Assembly: GCF_002368115.1 (NCBI RefSeq)
Contig: NZ_AP018316.1
Span: 3,050,186 to 3,114,185, forward strand
From: Dolichospermum compactum NIES-806
GTDB taxonomy: Bacteria > Cyanobacteriota > Cyanobacteriia > Cyanobacteriales > Nostocaceae
Direction of reading: 5' to 3'
Length of the DNA: 64,000 nt
In this document: one piece after another, positions 34,875-44,062 of the stretch
Layout of the letters: each line of letters starts with the position of its first letter
How positions within the stretch are numbered: position 1 is the stretch's first letter
The notes under the pieces: model-generated
Database searches by the model: none
What the model saw: the letters and a program-made list of their open reading frames with translations, nothing else
What the model was told of the DNA's origin: nothing
Position numbers and translations under genes: made by a program

Positions 34875-34997
34875 TAAGTAGGTTGGCGTTGAAAATTGTC
34901 GTTATAGTAAGGCAAGAGTAAAGAGTAAAGAGTAAAGAAGTTTTCAGTTATTTTACGTTTCTTTACACAGTTTGGTTTTATTCTGTTCACCTACTTA
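34875..34997. repeat. MITE-like element, copy B (inverted)
   Basis: Reverse-complement copy of the element at 6885-7000. Its ends TAAGTAGG and CCTACTTA are a perfect 8-bp terminal inverted repeat. The internal TTGTCGTTATAG block is conserved, and the variable part holds a GAGTAAA heptamer array (34914-34938). Confidence 0.75.
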
Positions 34998-35086
34998 GTA
35001 GATGTTTATACTGTTCTTAAGATGGTACAAAAATAAACGCAGACTGCAATGGTGCTGCAAATATTCTGCGAAAAGTAGCGGTAAAG

Positions 35087-35237
35087 CTAGTAGTCTGTCA
35101 AGAACTAATTGACGGGTAAATAAATTTTTCTTCTTCCTTCTTCCTATCCCTAACGAGACCCTTCGCGAACGCGCTTTTTGCGCCCTTCGTGGTTCATTTC
35201 TTATTTATCCGTCAAAATTTATTTGACAGACTACTAG
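35087..35237. repeat. MITE with perfect 15-bp terminal inverted repeats
   Basis: The 151-bp element starts CTAGTAGTCTGTCAA and ends TTGACAGACTACTAG, a perfect 15-bp inverted repeat. Inner sequence GACGGGTAAATAAA / TTATTTATCCGTC continues the symmetry. It carries no gene. The TA within the CTAG ends fits an IS630/Tc1-type parent, but the parent is not in the window. Confidence 0.8.
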
Positions 35238-35301
35238 GATTAAGTTGTAGTGAAATCAGTAGAGGCGCATTGATATCGCCATTAAGATTATTTATTTGAT
35301 T

Positions 35302-35340
35302 TTAAGAATCCCCGTCTCTTTAGAGAGCGGGGAGTGTCAA
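35302..35340. mobile_element. Solo IS200/IS605-like end (hairpin)
   Basis: TTAAGAATCCCCGTCTC-TTTAGAGAGCGGGGAGTGTCAA folds into a CCCCG...CGGGG hairpin. The inverted form occurs at 41201-41237. I recognise this as the type of end hairpin found at cyanobacterial IS200/IS605 elements, though no transposase is present. Confidence 0.45.
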
Positions 35341-35849
35341 CGTTATATCAATTGCCAGTTGACATAACAGTAAAAATTTGTAAGTAAGAGCATGATTTGA
35401 CCATAATCTTTCCCTTTCCTCATCTACCTTAATAACTAAAGTGAGCCAAACCTTATTTACAGAAAATTTGGTAGTAGAAGTTATCTAGCCATATCAATTT
35501 TATTCGGGTAATCCACCACCCCAATTGAAAAGCATTCAGACTTCTTAGGAAAAAGAACCACCTTTAGCTATGGTTCATCAGTCTTAATGAAGAATTTATT
35601 TAATTAATCAGGAACTGAATGCCAAAACAATCAGCCTCTATCTTTCATGTGCAAACGCAAACAGTTTTTTGGGAAAAATGCAATTAGTCTGCCATGAATC
35701 TTTGTTTAGGTTGCTATTTCTAATCTATAGGATGTTATCAGTGTGTATTTGCCATTCTGGCAGATTTTTACAACGAAGTCAGTAATTGCAGTTACTCACA
35801 TTGCCGATCAACTGATCTGAGTAACAAGCAATTACGAAATTATCAGCAA

Positions 35850-36233
35850 CTATGCCGACTTTTTTTCTCTACTGTTGGCGCGTGCTTCAGTATGATGCTT
35901 GCCTCCCACTTCCATATAGGCTATATCCTTAATCTTACTTAAACAGTTAGATGCCAGATTACCTTCGGATCTCTTCTCTGTGGTGGAGTTAGCAATTTTT
36001 AGAGTTTCATTATTTTGGGGATTGGAGCGACTCATACGAGCATTCTCTTTGAGAATGCGGTTATAAGTCCGATAAGGGATATAGTGCATTGGATTATAGC
36101 CCACAAATCGTAACATTAAAACACAAGCCCAAGAATACTTCCCTGCCAAAATCGCTTCGACTACTTGGTCTAACTGTTCGGGATGGATTTTTGGTTCTAA
36201 GTTGTTACCACTGCCAGCAATATCTTGATTCAT
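35850..36233 (-). CDS. HetP-family heterocyst commitment protein
   Basis: The core EQLDQVVEAILAGKYSWACVLMLRF and NPMHYIPYRTYNRILKEN is the HetP signature; HetP and its paralogues control commitment to heterocyst differentiation. I chose the ATG at 36233 (MNQDIAGSGNN, 127 residues) because the 22 codons further upstream do not look like the family. The C-terminal tail after ILKENARM is basic and diverged, as usual between paralogues, so I cannot say if this is hetP itself. It is followed, 2.2 kb downstream on the same strand, by the cNMP/C39 exporter operon. Confidence 0.85.
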   Translation of the reverse strand: MNQDIAGSGNNLEPKIHPEQLDQVVEAILAGKYSWACVLMLRFVGYNPMHYIPYRTYNRILKENARMSRSNPQNNETLKIANSTTEKRSEGNLASNCLSKIKDIAYMEVGGKHHTEARANSREKKSA

Positions 36234-37877
36234 AATCTTAGTTATTCTTGAATTGAGTAAATTAGTCCAGTTTCTGCAAATGCGATGGTCTTCAGCCAAA
36301 TTGCTGTTGCGGGAATGACCAGAACCTATAAATAATCAATTGGTGGCAGATGTGGAAAAGAGTAACAACTTGTGGCAAAAATACGGTAATTGCGAACACC
36401 GATACCTGGATAGAAGGGATTTCAGAGAACTGCATCTCTAAAACTGCCCGTTGAACTGAGCTAAAAAACGCATTTGACCTGATGATTTTTTTCATAACCT
36501 GACCTGTGATTGAAAACCTGATTGTTTTTAATCAAGCCTCTGTACTACTGTGCTTGCCGTGTATACCCTGATTTTCTAGGCAGTTTTACAGTTTTCAATT
36601 AGTAATATCTATAGCTCACTCCAGATGATATGTATTAATTGCTTCTGGGCTTCAGATTTATACTTACTAATGAATCAAAGGTAAAAATTTACCAAATTTT
36701 CTGATTTCTACCGAGAGGAATTGAGTTCGACCTAGCTTTTTGTAGATGCCGTTGTGTACTGTTGAAACTTCCAAGTGGAAATTTTTGGCTTCACCCTAGT
36801 TACTGCTGTATAACTTCTTACCATTAATGTTGCCGCTTTTGCTGTAAAAGCTGACAATTGCACCAGTGGAATCGGGAAAACCATTAATTTCTCAATTTCA
36901 AAAGCCACATTTTTATTTATACTATTTTTTGTCGCTAATGTCATCTGCCAAGGTGGCAAGATTTAAGTTAAATTTACTGAACTTATCTAGATATTTACTT
37001 ATGTCTTGTGCAAGTTTGGGTTTTGTCCCCACTTGGCAAAAAATGAGGGGTGTTACCCCCCACTTTAATCTCAATGGCAGATGTTATCATTGTCATACAA
37101 GACAAAAACACCATTAATATGGTTTACCTAAGCTCCTAATATATAAATAGTTTTAATGAACAGTCATACCCCAAAAAAATAAATTTTTATTGAAACAAAA
37201 AAGTTTAAGTTCCCATTTTATTCAGATATAACTCTTGCTGTATAAGCATTTCATCAATTTATAATCTTGGTAAATAGATATACATATCAATTAATAAACA
37301 ATTCAAAAATTAGCAAAATATTTTATTGTGAACACACTAATATTGTCGGTTAATTAATTTCATGAAGATGGTGAATTTTGGATCAAGAAGAAATCCAGCT
37401 AGATATGGATAACGAAAACTGTATCACCATGAACCTTTAACTATTATCTTATCTGTTTACTGATAGCTATTTATTTATTAGGCAGTATTGCCATTCACTG
37501 AAATTAGTAAACTGCTAATTATATGTATACAATTTATTGCTATAAGTAAGATTACAGGATGTTAATTAAGATAATTATGTAGAAATAACTATCATTATTT
37601 ATTGCCAATCGCCGCAAATTCTTTTGGTTAAAGCCGATACTTCGGTATCAAATCAGAATTGAGTTCCTATGGCTAAGGAATTTTTAATAGATTCAATCAG
37701 CTAAAATTTGCAGATGTGAACTGCTGCTGTTAAGTGTTGAGTAAAAATTACCAACTTGGATTTTCTGGATAACTTCCCCAAAAATTCATGAGATAATTGC
37801 TTGACAGATAAGAATGAGGAAGTTATAGTGTAACTCCCAAGCTGTTTAAGCTGTTAAACAACGAGGGTGTTTTTCAA

Positions 37878-37910
37878 GCGATAGCGAAGCGCTGCTGCAA
37901 GCAGTTCGCT
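37878..37910. repeat. 33-bp dispersed repeat (GCGATAGCGAAGCGCTGCTG...)
   Basis: These 33 bp recur exactly, in reverse complement, at 51203-51235 inside a coding sequence. The word is rich in self-complementary GCGAAGCGC/GCTTGCAGC blocks. Related shorter forms occur near 55775 and 61013. Confidence 0.85.
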
Positions 37911-38626
37911 CTGGTCAAAATTTTTGACTATTTGCAAACTAAGTGGGAGCTTATCACCAATACTGCGAGTCATAGATCCCACATTCCGCGTTTGAACCTG
38001 ACCAACCTGACTAAATAGCTTGATAAAGCTCCTGCTGTCCTTGCTTTATTCAACTATCCTGCAACTACTCATATTTTTATACAATTGGAGTCTACTGATA
38101 GATTCTCATCTGTTGTCAACTAAATTGGAGAATTTTTTGATTGGGTAATTTCAATTTTTTAATCTACCACATCCCTAAATCAATTAGAGAATCGGTGATT
38201 GTGTTGCAGTGTTTGGGAAAAAAGTTACTTGAAGTGATTACCGTTTAAACGTGCTATCATTGCCATAGCTTCTGTCCAACGCAATTACTGATGTGATTTA
38301 TTAGCTAATTGCTGACTTCTGGTTTTTCAGTGGCTTTGTGAGCGCCAGTTAACCCCATGATACCTGAGCAGAAAATTTGTCCATTTTTGGTGAGAACGAC
38401 TAATTTTATGTTCTATGTGGGTTTAGAAGTTACCCTTGTCGTTAAATGAGGGAAAAGAAGTGGATCTTAAAACATTGGTTTTCAGATTTAAGTTCCTCAA
38501 CTCTTAACCATTACTGATTTTTTCGCGCAATTCCGGAAACAACAGGAAAATAAAATTTCCCGAAAATCCTGTGAAACTTAATATTAAGAAATTCTGTATT
38601 TTTTAGATATTTGTGAACAAAAACAT

Positions 38627-38651
38627 CCCCGATTTTTCTAAGGAGTCGGGG
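38627..38651 (-). terminator. Hairpin downstream of the GH116 gene
   Basis: On the minus strand CCCCGA and TCGGGG pair across a short loop, followed by ATGTTTTTGTTC. It begins 18 bp after the glycosidase stop codon and could terminate its transcript, although the same hairpin word is also a dispersed repeat in cyanobacteria. Confidence 0.6.
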
Positions 38652-38668
38652 AAATAACGAGGTGGGAT

Positions 38669-41080
38669 TTAACGAATTAGCAAATAAATTCCCCAAATAG
38701 CCATAGCACGGAGATAGGTACTAGCGCGGAAAGTGCCATTAGCGGTGATAGCTTCCGGGGTGCGGAATTGCAAGCCATTGTCGTAAATTTGCCTTACTAC
38801 AGCCTCAGTTAATCGCATGGCTTCATTTTTCATATCCATTTGCACTAAGAAGGCTGCTAGACCAAAATTGATGCCTGTCCAAACTTCCAAAGGATGTGTA
38901 GAATTGGGATTTTCTGGTAAACCATTGGGAAGAACACCGTTAGCAGCGCCGAATTTACCATTTTGGAACTTGAGAAAACAGGAATCATATACTTTTGTTA
39001 AGGCGGATAAAGCGCGATCGCTGGGGACAATATCTGGTAAACTCAATAAACGAGCGTAGAATTGCCCACACAACTGATCAGCCATAACTACCTCAGAACC
39101 ACTTTCACTATCCAAGCAGTAATATTCACCATTCCAAAGCTTGTCCTGATAAATTGGTTTTGATTGATTTAACCAACCTTGATAAATAGACCCTTGTAAC
39201 TCTACCTCTGTGACCTCTGCGCCTCTGTGGTTCGTTAAGATATTAGAAATAGCGATCGCAGCTTCCAAAGCAGCTAACCACAAACCACCACAATAAGCAC
39301 TGACACCTTGCAAGCGCCAATCATCGAAAGTTTGGTCAGGTGCGCCGGAATTTTCCGGTATACTGTCACCATCGAGATCAAAAGTTTTCACATAATCGAG
39401 AGTTTGGACAATAGCATCCCAACAATCTGCTAAAAACGCAATATCATTTGCACCGGTAAACAGAAAATCTCGATATACCTGCAATACAAAATCACAACCT
39501 AAATCTTTCCACAGGTTGCAATCTTGATAACTAGTATAATTGGTTTTTTCCCAAACGTGTTCATTGGGTGCGCCTAAATCATGGGGTGTCGCACCGGCGA
39601 TTTTGCGAACTGCGTGGGGACTTTCCGATTTGATAGTCAGATAATAACCAATAATTCTAGTTCTATGATCACTTTGGGGAATTGCCCTAGCAAAAGCGCG
39701 AATTACGGATTTTTCCAATTCAGGAAATAACATCAACAGTCCAAAAGAACCGTATAATCGCACATCTAGACTTTCGTACCAACGGTAATCTAAACATTCT
39801 AACACAGCAAATTGACCAACGGGATCAATTTCCGAGGCGGCACTCCAGAGAGTTCCGCCGCTGGTCAAGTCGTAGAGTTCGTTAAATAAAGCCATTTTGA
39901 ACCAGTCAGGTAAATCTGATTTTTCTAAAATGGGGTTTTGCCAATTTTCGATGAGCGATCGCCAATTCTGATATTCTTTAAGAGCAGTAGTGGCAATCTG
40001 CCAAGCATTCTCACCATTACAACCAAAAAAGTCTGTATATCTGCGGTAATAGTTCACCCCCGCTGCAAATTCCGTAACGGGAAAATCCCAACTTAGCACA
40101 AAAGGAACTTCTAAATTTTCCCCAGGTTGCAAAGTGAAACGCACCGCAATTGCCGCACCTAAACGAGTATTTTCATCTGCGGGATTTTCATCTATATAAT
40201 TAGGTAAAGAACCATCTGTAGAGAAACTTTGCCAAACATCTTCACCATTACCCACCGGATTAAATCGGGAATGATGAAATATTTCCACCTGGGGATTTTT
40301 GGTAGTCGCAATACACCAAGTTCCGTCTCCTTCTTGAACATTTTGATAATTAGAAACTTGACCTAAAACACAACCAAAATATTGATCATCTTCTGCTAGA
40401 CAATTATAATTTCCTTGACTTTCTCCCCAAGGTGGTAGATATTCATAAACAGGACTGCCATCATCTCTAACTTTAACTTCGGGAGACTTCAAAGTATTGG
40501 TAAACCAACCCACCATATTTTCCCAAGTTAGCATGATGCTAATAGTAATTGGTGCATTTGTCGGGTTGTGTGCTTTCCACAAAAAAACCGCAACCGGATA
40601 ACTAGCTTCTTGATAATTATCTGCCCAAATTGGCGAAAATTGCTCACAGATTAATTGAGTTTTTAAGACATTTTCATAAACAAACCAACTGCGGGGATAA
40701 AGTGCATGATATGTACCTGACCTCACCCCCATCCCCTCTCCGTCAACAGAGAGTGGAGAAGGTAGATACCATTGCCAAGATTGCAGTGTATGATCTTCTG
40801 GAGGTTGTGTAGATAATGCGTAAGCTTGTCCAGATTCAAAAACACTAAATTGAGAAGCGGGAACAGTTTTGAAAGTATGTTCTCCTCCGTCAATGTGCCA
40901 CAGGTTAAAATCTCCTCGTGAAGAACGTCCTATACACCCTGCACCAAAGCCACCAATAGGCATTCCGTGCCAGGGACCATCATCTATATTACTAGGATAA
41001 CGGACGGTGTAGGGTTTCTCCCAGCCTAAGCCAATGGGACGTTTCCAGGTGCAGGGGGGTATTTGGGGGTGGTTTGTCAT
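38669..41080 (-). CDS. GH116 family glycosidase (glucosylceramidase-like)
   Basis: The 803-residue protein matches the GH116 / non-lysosomal glucosylceramidase family: GMPIGGFGAGCIGRSSRGDFNLWHIDGGEH near the start, LTWENMVGWF, LYDLTSGGTLW, WKDLGCDFVLQVYRDF and DQTFDDW, then GNGTFRASTYLRAMAIWGIYLL at the end. Bacterial members hydrolyse beta-glucosides or xylosides; the natural substrate here is unknown. No signal peptide is obvious. Two stretches (LPSPLSVDGEGMGVRSG and TNHRGAEVTEVEL) are encoded by dispersed intergenic-type repeats lying in frame. ATG start at 41080. Confidence 0.88.
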   Translation of the reverse strand: MTNHPQIPPCTWKRPIGLGWEKPYTVRYPSNIDDGPWHGMPIGGFGAGCIGRSSRGDFNLWHIDGGEHTFKTVPASQFSVFESGQAYALSTQPPEDHTLQSWQWYLPSPLSVDGEGMGVRSGTYHALYPRSWFVYENVLKTQLICEQFSPIWADNYQEASYPVAVFLWKAHNPTNAPITISIMLTWENMVGWFTNTLKSPEVKVRDDGSPVYEYLPPWGESQGNYNCLAEDDQYFGCVLGQVSNYQNVQEGDGTWCIATTKNPQVEIFHHSRFNPVGNGEDVWQSFSTDGSLPNYIDENPADENTRLGAAIAVRFTLQPGENLEVPFVLSWDFPVTEFAAGVNYYRRYTDFFGCNGENAWQIATTALKEYQNWRSLIENWQNPILEKSDLPDWFKMALFNELYDLTSGGTLWSAASEIDPVGQFAVLECLDYRWYESLDVRLYGSFGLLMLFPELEKSVIRAFARAIPQSDHRTRIIGYYLTIKSESPHAVRKIAGATPHDLGAPNEHVWEKTNYTSYQDCNLWKDLGCDFVLQVYRDFLFTGANDIAFLADCWDAIVQTLDYVKTFDLDGDSIPENSGAPDQTFDDWRLQGVSAYCGGLWLAALEAAIAISNILTNHRGAEVTEVELQGSIYQGWLNQSKPIYQDKLWNGEYYCLDSESGSEVVMADQLCGQFYARLLSLPDIVPSDRALSALTKVYDSCFLKFQNGKFGAANGVLPNGLPENPNSTHPLEVWTGINFGLAAFLVQMDMKNEAMRLTEAVVRQIYDNGLQFRTPEAITANGTFRASTYLRAMAIWGIYLLIR
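39203..39236. repeat. Dispersed repeat inside the GH116 coding sequence, I
   Basis: The sequence TCTGCGCCTCTGTGGTTCGT and flanks, identical over 25 bp to the intergenic repeat at 15984, encodes TNHRGAEVTEVE in the glycosidase. It keeps the frame. Confidence 0.75.
40716..40762. repeat. Dispersed repeat inside the GH116 coding sequence, II
   Basis: A CCTCACCCCCATCCCCTCTCC-type block with a GAGAGTGGAGAAGG partner forms a hairpin and encodes LPSPLSVDGEGMGVRSG. Such blocks are common between cyanobacterial genes; a related one is at about 28371-28402. Confidence 0.7.
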
Positions 41081-41200
41081 GGTTTGAGTTTCACGGGTTG
41101 ACGCTATGAAGACTAGCGCGATGTGTGATTTTTCTCAAGTCAATCATGAAAATATTTTTATTTCGCTGAAAATTTCCTAATGTTACTAGGAAGTTAGGAA

Positions 41201-41417
41201 TTGACACTCCCCGGTCTAAAGACACGGGGATTCTTAAGATTTCACAATCTTAATATCTTGTTTGCACAAGTTCCCAGACTCAGTACGTTTGCACAAAAGT
41301 GCGTGCTGATACCGCCAGTTGCTCTACTTGGGGAAACCCCAAGACCGCACTGGCTCATCTTCTGGGCGTTTAGCTGTTAAACAGCAAGTTTCGCGGAGTC
41401 CCCACGTACTATAATGT
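41201..41417. mobile_element. IS200/IS605-like remnant or MITE with a structured RNA-like core
   Basis: The block opens TTGACACTCCCCGGTCTAAA with a CCCCG/CGGGG hairpin identical in design to 35302-35340. Further hairpins follow: TTAAGATT-TCAC-AATCTTAA, CTTGGGGAAACCCCAAG and a GCCAGT...ACTGGC stem, ending near ATAATGTCAA. No tnpA or tnpB is present. This may be a transposon end that once encoded an omega-like RNA; that reading is inference. Confidence 0.45.
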
Positions 41418-41515
41418 CAAGGTTTAGGAGTCGCTGTTTGGAGGTGTGGGGGATGGGAGTATAACCTATTACTTTTAACTTTTAACTTCCACCTTGCGAT
41501 AATAGTAATTACCCC

Positions 41516-41545
41516 ATAAAAAAGGTGAGCTTATTCAGCCCACCT
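41516..41545 (-). terminator. Rho-independent terminator of tkt
   Basis: On the minus strand AGGTGGGCT-GAATA-AGCTCACCT forms a stem with one mismatch, followed by TTTTTTATGG. It starts 28 bp beyond the tkt stop codon. Confidence 0.85.
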
Positions 41546-41573
41546 AACAAAATCAGAAAATATTCTGCAATAA

Positions 41574-43586
41574 TTAACCTAACAAAGCCTTAGCTTTAGC
41601 TAAAACATTATCAACAGTGAAGCCAAACTTCTCCAAACAAGTACCACCAGGAGCAGAAGCACCAAAAGTATCAATACTTACGGTGTCGCCTTCAGAACCA
41701 ACATATTTGTGCCAACCGAAGCTACTAGCTGCTTCTACAGATAGACGCTTGGTAACAGCTTTAGAGAGAACAGATTCTTTGTAAGCTGCGTCTTGTGTAT
41801 CAAATAAGGTAGAAGAAGGCATAGAAACAACACGAACTTTCTTCCCTTCAGCAGTTAATTTTTCCGCTGCACTCACACAAAGGCTTACTTCTGAACCAGT
41901 ACCAATCAAGATAATATCTGGTGTACCTTGACAATCAACAATTGTATATCCACCCTTAGCGACACCCGCAATAGATGTACCTGCTAAGTTAGGAACGTTT
42001 TGACGAGTGAACGCCAATAAAGTAGAAGCGTTTGCTTTAGACTTCTCAATTGCGACTTTGTAACCACCAGAGGTTTCATTTCCGTCTGCGGGACGAATTA
42101 CAGTTAAATCAGGAATTGCACGCAAGGAAGCTAGGGTTTCAATGGGTTGGTGAGTAGGACCATCTTCACCTTGGCCAATGGAGTCGTGAGTCATGACCCA
42201 AATTGAACCAGCTTCAGAGAGAGCCGCCAAACGAATAGCAGCCCGCATATAATCTGTGAAGATGAGGAAGGTTGCACCGTAGGGAATTAAACCTGAGTTG
42301 TGCAACGCCATACCATTACAGATTGCACCCATTGCGTGTTCCCGCACACCAAAGTGGATGTTGCGGTTGGCAAAATGTCCTTTTTGGAAGTCTCCAGCAC
42401 CTTTGAGTTCGGTGAGGTTGGAGTGGGTTAAGTCAGCAGAACCACCAATTAATTCTGGTAAAACAGCCCCTAGTTTGTTGAGGCAGTTTTCTGAGTGTTT
42501 GCGGGTGGGTAATGCTTTGTCTTCGTTTGTGTAGGTAGGTAATACTTTGTCCCAACCGTCTGGTAATTTGCCGCTAATGAAACGGTCAAATTCCGCCGCT
42601 TCTTGGGGGTATTTAGCTTTGTAACCAGCATAAACTGTGTTCCATTCAGATTCGTAGCCAGCACCGCGTTCAACAGCCTTGCGAGCATGATTTAGAGCAT
42701 CTTCAGGAACTACAAAGGCATCATATTCCCAACCTAAGTTTTTGCGGGTAGCGATGGTTTCTTCTGGACCCAAAGCCGCACCGTGAATACCAGCGGTATC
42801 TTGTTTGTTGGGAGAACCATAACCAATGGTGGTTGTCACCTTAATCATGGTTGGTTTATCGGTGACAGCTTTTGCAGCTTCAATCGCTTTGGCAATTCCG
42901 GCTAAATCGGTGTTACCGTCTTTAACGTGGAGAACGTGCCAACCGTAGGATTCAAACCGTTTGGAAACATCTTCGGTGAAAGCTACATCTGTAGAACCAT
43001 CAATGGAGATGTGGTTGTCGTCATAAAGAGCAATCAGTTTACCTAATCCCCAGTGTCCAGCAATGGAAGCAGCTTCACCAGAAATCCCTTCCATGTTGCA
43101 ACCATCACCCAGAAGTACATAAGTATAATGATCAACTATCTTGGCATCTGGTTTGTTGAACTTGGCAGCTAGGTGTGCTTCTGCTACTGCTAAACCCACT
43201 GCATTGGCAATTCCTTGACCCAAAGGTCCTGTTGTGACTTCTACACCGGGTGTAACAAAGTTTTCGGGGTGGCCTGGGGTCTTAGCGCCCCATTGACGAA
43301 ATTGCTTGATGTCGTCTATGGTAACGCTATCGTAGCCGGTCAAGTACAGTAGGGCATACTGCAACATTGAACCATGACCAGCGGACAAAACAAAGCGATC
43401 GCGGTTGAACCACTGAGGATTTTTGGGGTTATAGCGCATGAAGCTATCCCAAAGTACAAAAGCCATTGGAGCCGCGCCCATCGGTAGTCCAGGGTGTCCC
43501 GATTTAGATTTTTCTATGGCATCTACAGCCAAAAAGCGGATCGAATTAATACAAAGTTCTTGGATGGATTGGGTTGCAACAGCCAT
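41574..43586 (-). CDS. tkt: Transketolase
   Basis: Transketolase moves two-carbon units between sugar phosphates in the Calvin cycle and pentose phosphate pathway, using thiamine diphosphate. The 670-residue protein has the opening SGHPGLPMGAAPMAFVLW, the ThDP-binding GDGCNMEGISGEAASIAGHWGLGKLIALYDDN, the FGVREHAMGAICNGMALH catalytic Glu region and the THDSIGQGEDGPTHQPIE motif. Length is normal. ATG start at 43586. It follows fabF and acpP on the same strand, the usual cyanobacterial order, but 476 bp separates it from fabF. Confidence 0.97.
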   Translation of the reverse strand: MAVATQSIQELCINSIRFLAVDAIEKSKSGHPGLPMGAAPMAFVLWDSFMRYNPKNPQWFNRDRFVLSAGHGSMLQYALLYLTGYDSVTIDDIKQFRQWGAKTPGHPENFVTPGVEVTTGPLGQGIANAVGLAVAEAHLAAKFNKPDAKIVDHYTYVLLGDGCNMEGISGEAASIAGHWGLGKLIALYDDNHISIDGSTDVAFTEDVSKRFESYGWHVLHVKDGNTDLAGIAKAIEAAKAVTDKPTMIKVTTTIGYGSPNKQDTAGIHGAALGPEETIATRKNLGWEYDAFVVPEDALNHARKAVERGAGYESEWNTVYAGYKAKYPQEAAEFDRFISGKLPDGWDKVLPTYTNEDKALPTRKHSENCLNKLGAVLPELIGGSADLTHSNLTELKGAGDFQKGHFANRNIHFGVREHAMGAICNGMALHNSGLIPYGATFLIFTDYMRAAIRLAALSEAGSIWVMTHDSIGQGEDGPTHQPIETLASLRAIPDLTVIRPADGNETSGGYKVAIEKSKANASTLLAFTRQNVPNLAGTSIAGVAKGGYTIVDCQGTPDIILIGTGSEVSLCVSAAEKLTAEGKKVRVVSMPSSTLFDTQDAAYKESVLSKAVTKRLSVEAASSFGWHKYVGSEGDTVSIDTFGASAPGGTCLEKFGFTVDNVLAKAKALLG

Positions 43587-44062
43587 AATCTCTTATTGTT
43601 AACGACGGGTTAGGACTCTTTTTAGCTTTTTCTTGCTGGGTTCATTATCAAGTGATCCCACTTTTCTCATCATCCCATTCCTAATTGTCAATGGACAAGG
43701 GGGATGTTCTGAGTTTTTGGTGATGAATAAAGCCAATAATTTGGTCTTGCTGTTCCCAAAGCGTGGCATAAGCCATACTAACGGTTCAGCAAAGAATGAT
43801 CTCTATCATACTTGCCACAGGTTCACTTCTAAAAAGCCAACCAATAACAAAATTACAGTAGTCAGTAGTCAGGAGTCAGGATTCAGGATAAGAAGAAAGG
43901 AATTTCTCTCCCTGCTCCCTGCGCTAAAAGCGATAGGATATTTTTTATTTGCAAGTCACTAGTACCGCAGGGCGTAAATAAACCAACCATTCTCAATGGT
44001 CACAAAGCTTACTTGCTAAATATTACTTTTGACCCTTGACTTTTGACTTCCGCTTGGCGGCA
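43587..44062. other. Intergenic region between fabF and tkt
   Basis: No convincing gene; a plus-strand frame at 43633-43962 is low quality. A short degenerate AGTCAGG-type array lies at about 43857-43888. The tkt promoter should lie at the left end. Confidence 0.4.

Larger units (their letters stand above)
34279..35849. other. Repeat-rich non-coding region
   Basis: About 1.6 kb without a credible gene. It contains the inverted MITE copy B (34875-34997), a second MITE with perfect 15-bp ends (35087-35237) and an IS200/IS605-like end hairpin (35302-35340). The right part, next to the HetP gene, shows no further structure that I can name. It reads as an accumulation site for small mobile sequences. 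Confidence 0.6.
36234..38668. other. 2.4-kb non-coding region upstream of the HetP-family gene
   Basis: Only short, low-quality frames occur here (36292-36495, 36732-36959, 36866-37117, 38511-38696), none with a plausible start and protein-like composition. A 33-bp repeat at 37878-37910 and a terminator hairpin at 38627-38651 are the only named structures. It may hold a long leader and developmental promoter for the HetP gene, decayed genes, or an unrecognised RNA. Confidence 0.5.
41081..41573. other. Intergenic region between tkt and the GH116 gene
   Basis: No gene. The centre holds an IS200/IS605-like end and a strongly structured block (41201-41417), and the left and right edges hold the glycosidase promoter region and the tkt terminator. 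Confidence 0.6.

Noticed and set aside
36732..37117. Two overlapping opposite-strand frames in the HetP upstream region
   Set aside because: Neither has protein-like composition or a convincing start; likely chance frames.
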